From NCBI RefSeq assembly GCF_008831285.2, contig NC_045141.1, forward strand, positions 7,987,353 through 8,051,352: a DNA stretch of 64,000 bases, written 5' to 3'. The translations under genes and the position numbers were made by a program. Positions 56,437 to 64,000 of the stretch are shown here, piece after piece; the stretch's first letter is position 1, and each line of letters begins with the position of its first letter. Source of the stretch: Nymphaea colorata. Its lineage: Eukaryota > Streptophyta > Magnoliopsida > Nymphaeales > Nymphaeaceae. Under the pieces are notes generated by a model. That model was not told where the DNA came from. It worked only from the letters and a program-made list of their open reading frames with translations, and searched no databases.

Positions 56437-58359
56437 CATAGGTGAGAGCAGAGTTCTGAGCTTGTCATTCACCTATAAAGAGTTCCCTCATAGCCAGGAG
56501 ATGATGACTGTGTCCATTGATCACTTTGCAAGTGTTCTTGTTTAAACATTGGCCATGGTGGATCATGGAATGGCTCTCCATGATTATCACAGCAAGCCAG
56601 GGCTGAGGTTTCACGGGTGGCCTGTCTATAGCTGTACCCGTTAAGGTCATAGTTAAGCTAAGGTGTGGGCTGCTAAGAGATGCTTGTTGCAAAGGACTGC
56701 TTTGGCATGGATGGCAAGCAGCCAATGGAAGCAACACAATTTGAGCTGTTTGTACAGCTGCCGTAAACACATAGTAGTGCACTCTTGGAATGGCTTAATC
56801 ATCAGGCTGTGTAGGCTTCCTTCGCTTGAGTTGGCTTAGGATGTAAGCCAACCTGAAATTTTGGAAAAATGTTTGTTGGTCTTAGTACCTTCAATTTGAT
56901 ATATTAATTACACAAAATGTCTAAAAAACCCTCAATTTTACCCTAATTTTTGTCATCGCCGGATTCCAGAGCATTGTGGCCGCATTTTAGACCATGTCTA
57001 ATTCAAGTACACATATACTTATTCATAAAATACTATTTTGGTTAGTTGTCATTTGAATGTTTTTTTGTATGTTTGAATGTTTCCTGTCCTTAGCCTTTTT
57101 AGCCACCCATAAGTGTTTTCGCTGAACTGTTTAAATGAGTGAAAAGTTATATTTTTCCAATGGACTGTCTTGCTCTGGTAAAGTTTTTACCGAATGTAAC
57201 TAACATGTTGAAAATAATAGATTATTATCCATGCGAGAGGACGTCATTAATAGTCAATGTTTACCTACGTTTAGGTCATGCCGATGATACCCTACACTGA
57301 AGCTTTGTCCAGTGTATTGATGATGATTTTTACCGGCATTCCCTTTATCATCAAAGGAGCAAAATGTCGATCAAAACATTACTAACATGAATTCTATTTT
57401 CACCGACATTTTCTGGCCATCAGTAATGCTTAGGTTGTTTGTAGTGATAGTTGAACTCTTGCCCAAGGATTCCCCAGCTCAAGGCAAGTCCCCTGCCCAT
57501 GGCAACCCCCACTCAAAACATCCCACGATAAAAATATACATATTAAAAGCATATGTGCATCACGACTCTCACAACTAATCGGAACTAAATTTTCTATTTT
57601 TGAAAATTAGGAAATAGCGTCTTCAAGCTGAGTTTATTCCATAAACAAAAATCTAATTTTCAAAGAGTCCTACCTGTGCAAAATTGGAAAGAGAAGGCCA
57701 CTATGGCTTGGAAGAAAATGTTGTTCATTCGTCTATGTTATTGAATGTTTTAATGATGTATGCGACGAAAAAAAAACGGTTGAAGTCTGAATGGTTTCCT
57801 TACTCCTTGGATGAGCAAGGAATCAGACTTCATTATATCATCAAATTGACTCCACCAACAATCGGATTCACTTTATGAGTGTCATCAATATTTCAACTGG
57901 AATATATTGTAAAGTTATACTTTCTTCCAATTGTAATAATCAATCAATATAAACTCAGGAGGTCAAAGTAAAAATCAATTGCAACCAGGAAGAACACCAA
58001 ACCGATTGTAATGTCCAAAGCCATTGATAGGAGTGAAGAAATACAGAATTAGAAATTTATGAAAGAAATGCAAGACATTATTCTAAGAAATTCCGCATGA
58101 GAATCCAATCAATGATGAAGACGGCAAAGAAATGAAGGGTCTCAAGATGACTGGAGAAGGCAATAAAGGAGGGAAGCAAAAAAAAATCCAAAACTCTCTT
58201 CCATGTCTGGAACTCTTCGAATTTCCAATGGATTCTTCCCCTGTGTTCACTTGTTCCAAACTCGAAGCAAAGGATCGCTGATTTTCCAATGAGTGCAACG
58301 TGAACTTGTCCTCAATTTTCTGAACTCCTATCGCTGGTATCTAGACCTTAAAAGAAAAA

Positions 58360-58502
58360 AAATAAAAATTTACATGTAAACTTTTTTTTTTAAAAATTCA
58401 TATATCTGATGTAAAAATTTTAAAAAACTTATATTTTTGCAGTTGTTAAAATTTTAAAACTATAATTCGGCACCTCATGAAAAAATCCCTGACGCTTTCC
58501 CT
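58360..58502 (-). mobile_element. MITE counterpart in copy B (left)
   Basis: Matches 33560-33690; on the minus strand it starts CAGGGAAAGCGTCAGGGA. Confidence 0.5.
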
Positions 58503-58816
58503 GCTTGTTTCTTAGATGGCAACAAATAAATCAAGTGAATACAAATGAGAGAGGAAAAAACACAGTCGATAAAGTCACAAATAGAGAGCATGAGAAGAAA
58601 AAAGTGAAAGGGCAAGAGTGCGCACTGTGGATACTTAAAAGGGTGGTGTGGATTAAAATTTTGTACCATTGAATAATTTTACCTATATAAATTTATCTTT
58701 TATGTATAGTTCAATCCTATAAAAACCTTTAAATGCCAACTGGTTTCCAGAAAATTGTTTCAATGAATCACTGGAATGGGAACCGTTGTCCCCATTCTAG
58801 TTATGAGGCATGTGTG

Positions 58817-59010
58817 ATCAGGGGTGGAACCAGAAATTTCTTGTCACATGAGACAAACTATAGTTTCAAAATTTTAATAGGGGCAGAAATAGAAATTTTC
58901 AATCTTTTGTATATATTAAACTAAAATTTTGTAGATTTACATATATATTTTTAAAGTTTTTAAAATCTTAGGGGGGAGGGGGGTGCCAAGGCTGCTGCCT
59001 GCACCCCCTT
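58817..59010 (+). mobile_element. MITE counterpart in copy B (right)
   Basis: It starts CAGGGGTGGAACCAGAAATT and matches 34003-34196 in the core. Confidence 0.5.
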
Positions 59011-60950
59011 TCCCTCTGCTGTTGTGTGTAATGAAATGGAATGAAGTTTCTAGGATGAGTGTTCCCATGTTTGATGAAAGAAAATGGGCTTGGTGCCAGG
59101 GAAGACCCTCAACCCCCTCCGGGTGGAAGTCATCCCGTGGCCAATGCAAAGAGCAAGGTGGACATGGACATCTACCTTCACAGAGCATCCAATTGATGCA
59201 ACACTCGCTGATGTGTTCTTCACAATCCTGCCTTCACTATTATTGTGCTCTTCCCAATCCTGCCATCAATAGTAGATGATTCAAGACAGTAAATTTCCAA
59301 ACATTACTGACTGAAGGTGAAGGAGAAAAGAGAAGAAGCTGCTGTTGTGAGAGGGGAGGGTGTGGGCGAGAGAAGGCCAAGCGGTAACAAGCAAGCAATA
59401 AAAGAAATGAGAGTCAACAAAAAAATAGTATCACGATTCCGCAGCAAAGAAGCAAAGAGGACCTTAGTTAGCAAGGTGGATCAGAAGGCACTAGAGATGA
59501 CATAAGGTATTGATGTGGCAAACAAGAATGAAATACCATGGCAGAGGGTGAGGGGCCATATCAAGTGTAACTTATATATCAATTGTTATAATAGTTTATT
59601 GTATCTTGTCATGCGACCTTCTGTATCTTTTTAACTTACTCAAGTGTAGAGACCCTAAAAAAAATGGGAAGTTTAACCTTCGGAATCTGGTGCTCATCAA
59701 ATTGGGGCTACAACTTATAATGACGGTGTTGCAATTTTTACTGACGCTTTCCTCCCATGGTAAAACTTTTTTTTTGTAGTGTTAATCAGGTTTTCCGTTG
59801 AAAAGAAAACATGGAAAAAAATAAAACTGAACCATTAAGTTGCCAACTTAGACATTTCAGAAGTGAAAAGAAACATAAAAGATCAAATCTTCAGTAGCTG
59901 AACTTTGGAATGGTAAACAAAGAGAACAATTCGTTGACAAAACAAAAGATCTCTGTCTCTCTCTCCCCCCAAAGCAGTAATTAAAGTATAAGCTCTATTT
60001 CCTGAGGAAAACTACAAATCTAGCGAGGAACAAGAGCACAAATTGAATGTAAAAGAAGAAAACATGTACAAATGAAAGAAAAATAAATTTAGGGTTTTCA
60101 ATTAATTATCATCTTCACCCCCGCCAAATGAACTGCCCTTTCATTTAACTTCCTAACTAGTTGTATCGTGGATCCATTCTAAGATCCGATCCATGTGAAC
60201 CTGCACCATTGATCCATTCTACAATGAGATCTGAGTGCACTTCTCCTGTCACTCTCTCTTTATTTGTGTGTGTGCGTGTGTGTATATATATATAATAAAA
60301 GTTAGTGAAAAGCAGACCACTTGGGTATGAGACAAAAACTAGACCTATTAAAATTAATTATTAAAATATTTTTTGGGCAATCTAACCTCATAAATATGAT
60401 CTTAAGAGTGATTTGATGAGAAACATATATTAAGTTAGTCATTTTCTTATTTAAATATTTTTTAATAATAAAAATCTAAACGACTCTTATAAAATAAGAT
60501 TTTGACTTTGCAGTGGGGCAGATATCATTCTCTAATTCTATTTGAAGATGTATGAATCTAACTCACAGACATAAGAGTTGGATCTAGTTTGCTTTTTTAT
60601 TGCATTCACATGTTTTAATTTGTGTCATGTACTTTGATTGTATCAAAATAATATCTATATCCATTAGTAGAGGGGGAGATGTGGAAGCAGTAGAATGTAA
60701 GCACGTACAGTAAATATGGCACAAGCACAATATTTTCGCGTGAACATGCTATCGTTTGCCTTGATTAATTGTCCGCAGATGCTAGCACCCATTTGACTGT
60801 ATATGAGTTAGAGAAATCCATACATGTACATATGCACACACACACACATACTTGTACATGTACATATGCCAGAGTATACATGTACATATGCCAGAGTATA
60901 TTTTGTATGCTCAAACCCAACATCTAACAAAATTTTGGATTTAAAAAAAA

Positions 60951-61261
60951 AATCATGCATCCATACTTTTTTACATAAATACAATCAGATAAATAAATTA
61001 ACTTGAGGAAGTGGAAATTTAGGTAAAGTAGTAACTGGGGTTGGGGGACTTTCCCTGACTTATTTAGCAGCAGTATGGAACTTACCAGCCTGTGAAGCAC
61101 ATGTGGTCACCACACACCAAATTAAGCACTCCGCAGGTTAAACTTCCGATCCACTCCGATGCGTTGATTCTTTCTTGTAAAATAGGCAACCAGAAATGAA
61201 AGAAAGCTGAGGGAGGCGACCTTCTGTAGTTTACACTTCATGGGATTATTCTTGCATATAA
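60951..61261. other. NLR2 upstream flank
   Basis: No gene. It contains a first, degenerate copy of the 47-bp repeat sequence (GGCAACCAGAAATGAAAGAA at 61184) and the stretch similar to 52770-52850. Confidence 0.55.
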
Positions 61262-61440
61262 AATCAGCAACTAGAAATTAAAGAAAGAGGGATTATTCTT
61301 TCTTATAAAATCGGCAACTAGAAATTAAAGAAAGAAAGATTATTCTTTATTATAAAATCAGCAACTAGAAATTAAAGAAAGAGGGATTATTCTTTCTTTC
61401 GAAATTGGCAACTACAAATTAAAGAAAGAGGGAAACCCGT
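61262..61440. repeat. 47-bp tandem repeat upstream of NLR2, four units
   Basis: CAACTA starts at 61268, 61315, 61362 and 61409, exactly 47 bp apart. Each unit has AAAGAAAG and CTTTCTT-type arms that can pair. It ends about 105 bp before the NLR2 ATG. Confidence 0.87.
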
Positions 61441-61450
61441 TGTTTTTATT

Positions 61451-61460
61451 CTCTCTCTCT

Positions 61461-61497
<37 letters not shown>
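61451..61497. repeat. (CT)n(CA)n tract in NLR2 5' region
   Basis: Pyrimidine-rich tract followed by CA repeats, in the same position as the CT tract of NLR1. Confidence 0.75.
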
Positions 61498-62276
61498 TTG
61501 ACAATTGCTCTTCCTCTTCCACATACTGAGAAACTGAAGGGAAGATGGCAATATTTATCGATGCACTTGCTGAAGCAGCCATTTCTAATCTGTTCCAGTC
61601 TGTAACGGGTTTGTTGAAAGACAAGGTGTTCCTCATCCAGAATGCCAAAGTCGGATTCAAGAAGCTCCAGGAGAAGCTGGAACGCTTGCAGAAGACCATC
61701 AAAGTCGTAGAACGAAAACAAGTTTTCAGCAACGAGCACAACAGAGATCTGGAGGCAGAGCTGAAGGATGTTTTATATGATCCGAAGACATCATCGAAGG
61801 ATATGAAACCAAAACTGAGCTCAACAAAAGGGAAAAGGGTTCTATAGCTTCATGGAACAAGGTAAGAAAGCCCTGGATCATTTTGTACTCTTGCTTTAAG
61901 GAACATGTATCTGCGTCTTATCAACTTGGGAATGAAATTAAAAAGATCAACGAAAGGCTCAATGAAATAGAACAACGTAAGGAATTGGTGGATTGGCTCA
62001 ACATAACACCAAAAGTTAAGAGTGAGGATCCTATTGGTGGTGAACATGACAATCCTTGAGGGACAACCCATCTCATAGGTACTGCACAACCACCCATGGG
62101 TAGGGCAGATGATACAGAGAAAGTAAAAGAACTCTTGTTTGATGGCTTTTAAGAGAGTAGTGCACTCGGAGAAGATGGTGTTTCTATTGTATCCTTTGTA
62201 GGTCAAGGCGGGATTGGGAAAACAACTCTTGCAAAAATGGTTTTAGTGAAGTCAAAGAACAGTTTGGGAACCGAAG

Positions 62277-63470
62277 GTGGTGGGTTTGTGTTTCAGAGAA
62301 GCCAAATCGTATGGCTTTGCTGCAAAAGATACTAAAGGAATCAGAAGGAGACTTAAGGGTAGTACTTCCTTCCCTTATTTGTGCACACGATTACAGAGTG
62401 AGCTGTCAAAGAGCATGTTCTTGTTGGTCTTAGATGATGTATGGGAATTAGATGAGTGGTGGGGAGAGGTAGCAGGCATCCTGTTGGGATGTGCAAAGGA
62501 GAGAAAGATTTTGGTCACCAGTGGAAAGGTAGAAGTCTCCAAAGGGATTGGTGCTAAAATGCATAAATTGCCACAAATGCCTTTCGATGAAAGTTGGAGC
62601 TTGTTTGTGCGTGTGGCATTCAAAGAAGAACATGAATTGGAGAGTCACAATTTGAAAAATATTGGGGTGAAAATAGTGGACAAGTGTGGTGGGTTGCCAC
62701 TTGTTGTCCAGACGGTGGGGTCCTTAATGTGTACAAAAAGGATGACGAAGGATGACTGGGAAAGCGTTGAGAAGAGTGAGATCTGGAAATGGAATATGCC
62801 TGCCTCATCATCATCCTCTGAAATATCTGGTAGCATTCTTCCTGGTCCCATCCTGAGCTACGATGACTTGCCAAATTATTTGAAGAGTTGTTTTGTATAT
62901 TGTTGCATTTATCCAAAGGATTATGAGATAGAAAGGGATACATTGGTCATGCAATGGATGGCGCATGGACTGATTGACCAAGATAAAGGCATTGATGTGG
63001 AAGTGACTGCTAACCAATGGATTAATGATTTGATAAATCGGTTCATGATTGAAGAAACTGAATATAAGCATCTCAAATTGCATGACATTTTGCATGACCT
63101 TGCCTTATATATAGGTGAAAAGGAATATAGCCATGCCTCTGCTACAAAGCACACCCACCATCTGTCATTACTTGGTGTCCATGATGCAGAAGCGCCCAAG
63201 CATAATGCCTCGGCAGCAGCAAGAAAGTTGCGCACATTGTTGTGCAATTCTGATTCCAATTCCAATTTTGATTCCTTGTTAGACTTTTCTCTGGTTTATA
63301 TTAAACACTTAACCACGAATTTCAAGTGGTTGAGGGTGTTGTCATTGGAGAGATTTGCGATGCATGAGCTGCCAAACTGCATTGAAGGCCTTTCACTTCT
63401 AAAATATCTCAATCTAAGCTGTTCTATTGTGAGTCGGTTGCCCAGTTCAATCGGCAGACTCTGCAACTAG
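62277..63470 (+). CDS. NLR2 longest open frame: NB-ARC to first LRRs
   Basis: The frame has 397 codons; the first 25 or so residues are out of the natural frame. From about 62352 on it matches NB-ARC: LCTRLQSELS, FLLVLDDVWEL, KILVTSGKVEVS (RNBS-B), CGGLPLVVQTVGSLM, LSYDDLPNYLKSCFVYCC, a winged-helix segment, LKLHDILHDLAL, then LRRs (LRVLSLERFAMHELPNCI, LLKYLNLSCSIVSRLP). It lacks the P-loop, so a product starting here could not bind nucleotide normally. It stops at TAG 63468, where NLR1 has TTG. Confidence 0.8.
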   Translation: MVGLCFREAKSYGFAAKDTKGIRRRLKGSTSFPYLCTRLQSELSKSMFLLVLDDVWELDEWWGEVAGILLGCAKERKILVTSGKVEVSKGIGAKMHKLPQMPFDESWSLFVRVAFKEEHELESHNLKNIGVKIVDKCGGLPLVVQTVGSLMCTKRMTKDDWESVEKSEIWKWNMPASSSSSEISGSILPGPILSYDDLPNYLKSCFVYCCIYPKDYEIERDTLVMQWMAHGLIDQDKGIDVEVTANQWINDLINRFMIEETEYKHLKLHDILHDLALYIGEKEYSHASATKHTHHLSLLGVHDAEAPKHNASAAARKLRTLLCNSDSNSNFDSLLDFSLVYIKHLTTNFKWLRVLSLERFAMHELPNCIEGLSLLKYLNLSCSIVSRLPSSIGRLCN

Positions 63471-63740
63471 CAAACATTGGATTTAAGTTACAGTACAATT
63501 GAAGAGTTGCCCAGGGAAATGGGTGAACTGCACAACTTGAGGTATCTTGAGCTGAAAGCTACAGAGAAATTGGAATTTATGGCAGAAGGCTTGGGGATGC
63601 TTAGCAATTTACAGACCTTGCATAGGTTTATAGTATGCGATGACAAGGGGGATACAAGAGGATGCAATATTAAGGAACTAAAAGACATGAACAAACTGAA
63701 GGGGGAATTGTCAATAGAAGGTTTGGGTGGGGAAGGGTGA
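63471..63740 (+). CDS. NLR2 LRR continuation
   Basis: Same frame as the preceding one after its TAG: LDLSYSTIEELPREMGELHN, LRYLELKATEKLEF and LQTLHRFIVCDDKGDTRGC, ending at TGA 63738 because of a base lost in the G run near 63730. Beyond it LLEALEPPHHIERLG (about 63774) and EELEVSECPTLCELP (about 63942) show that the gene goes on past 64000. Confidence 0.8.
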   Translation, partial: QTLDLSYSTIEELPREMGELHNLRYLELKATEKLEFMAEGLGMLSNLQTLHRFIVCDDKGDTRGCNIKELKDMNKLKGELSIEGLGGEG

Positions 63741-64000
63741 AGAAATCGATGCAAAGCAAGCACAGTGAGGGTTTTGCTGGAGGCTTTGGAACCTCCACAT
63801 CACATAGAGAGGTTGGGAATTTGTGATTATGAAGGAGATAGGCCTGCGTGGTATTTGGACACCAACTATGTGGAGCTGCAGATGCTATGCCTTTGAACGT
63901 TGCCCAACCTTTTGTGCAACAGTGATAGGAATTAAATCATTGGAAGAATTAGAGGTCAGCGAATGCCCAACATTGTGTGAATTGCCGAGGATGCCTTTGC

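Larger units (their letters stand above)
54298..59781. mobile_element. CACTA-type remnants, copy B
   Basis: Right ends reading TTTGTAGTG lie at 57446 (inner) and 59781 (outer). A probable decayed left end is CACCAAAAAAAAC at 54299. Subterminal words GTCAGTAATAGC and CTGTCAGTAAAA lie at 54680-54750, and ACCGACATTTT is near 57400. No transposase. The counterpart is 26726-34934. Confidence 0.45.
53549..60950 (+). repeat. Duplicated intergenic block, copy B
   Basis: Counterpart of 25705-36200 in direct orientation; see that entry for anchor pairs. Copy B is shorter because it lacks the insertions at 28645-29342 and 31110-33090. It keeps an intact hAT MITE (56249-56436) that is left-truncated in copy A. 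CACTA-type right ends are at 57446 and 59781. No gene is seen in the block. Confidence 0.85.
61545..64000 (+). pseudogene. NLR2: CC-NBS-LRR resistance gene, broken, runs off the window
   Basis: Paralogue of NLR1 in the same orientation. The ATG at 61545 has the same context (GGGAAGATGGCAATA). The coiled coil (MAIFIDALAEAAISNLFQS) loses one base near 61787. TGA 62057 and TAA 62150 follow. Walker A is canonical (GQGGIGKTT, 62201-62227). A base is lost near 62240 and 4 nt near 62355. From there one long frame to 63467 holds kinase-2 FLLVLDDVWE (62418), GLPL (62688), RNBS-D CFVYCCIYPKDYEI (62889), LHD in place of MHD (63078) and the first LRRs. TAG 63468 and a further shift near 63735 interrupt the LRRs, which continue to the window edge. 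Less damaged than NLR1 in NB-ARC, but still not translatable as a whole. Confidence 0.9.

Overview
This is nuclear DNA of a flowering plant. The evidence is plant-type LTR retrotransposons primed by initiator tRNA-Met, hAT- and CACTA-type repeats, a LINE tail, and CC-NBS-LRR (NLR) disease-resistance sequences. I cannot name the species. No intact host gene is visible. Recognisable coding sequence is either retrotransposon or broken NLR. No tRNA, rRNA or CRISPR array was seen.

Positions 1-17453 are comparatively GC-rich and belong almost entirely to one long-LTR Ty3/gypsy chromovirus family. A complete element (3898-17068; LTRs of about 3.7 and 4.0 kb, PBS, gag-PR-RT-RH-INT-chromodomain, PPT) is flanked by the 5-bp target duplication GGCCC. 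It sits inside a solo LTR of its own family (1363-3897 plus 17069-17453), which is itself flanked by the duplication CTACC. A third, more diverged LTR end of the family fills 1-1288. The coding region carries at least five breaks. Just downstream (17459 to about 18390) is the PBS/LTR junction of an unrelated LTR element on the minus strand.

Positions 18400-25700 are AT-rich repeat debris: a LINE 3' end, short TA and GA arrays, MITE-like fragments, an 81-bp tandem repeat, and a 1.6-kb element with 16-bp terminal inverted repeats.

Positions 25700-64000 form a tandemly duplicated resistance-gene locus. A block of several kb at about 25.7-36.2 kb reappears in direct orientation at about 53.5-60.95 kb, and each copy lies upstream of an NLR in the same orientation. 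NLR1 (42568-50163) and NLR2 (61545 to the window edge) are paralogues with an Rx-type coiled coil, NB-ARC and LRRs. Both contain several stops and frameshifts, and NLR1 is also split by a minus-strand Ty1/copia element (45329-49212). A third NLR is left only as an LRR scrap (38385-38690). Both NLRs are preceded by a 47-bp tandem repeat (three against four units) and a pyrimidine tract. A plus-strand copia integrase fragment lies at 37030-37760.

Overall the window shows a decayed NLR cluster expanded by tandem duplication and invaded repeatedly by transposons, beside a nested retrotransposon island. I found no convincing new biological system. The best leads are the self-nested LTR family, the palindromic 45-bp minisatellite inside its LTRs, and the repeat array upstream of the NLRs. 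All coordinates, alignments and similarity statements were made by eye.
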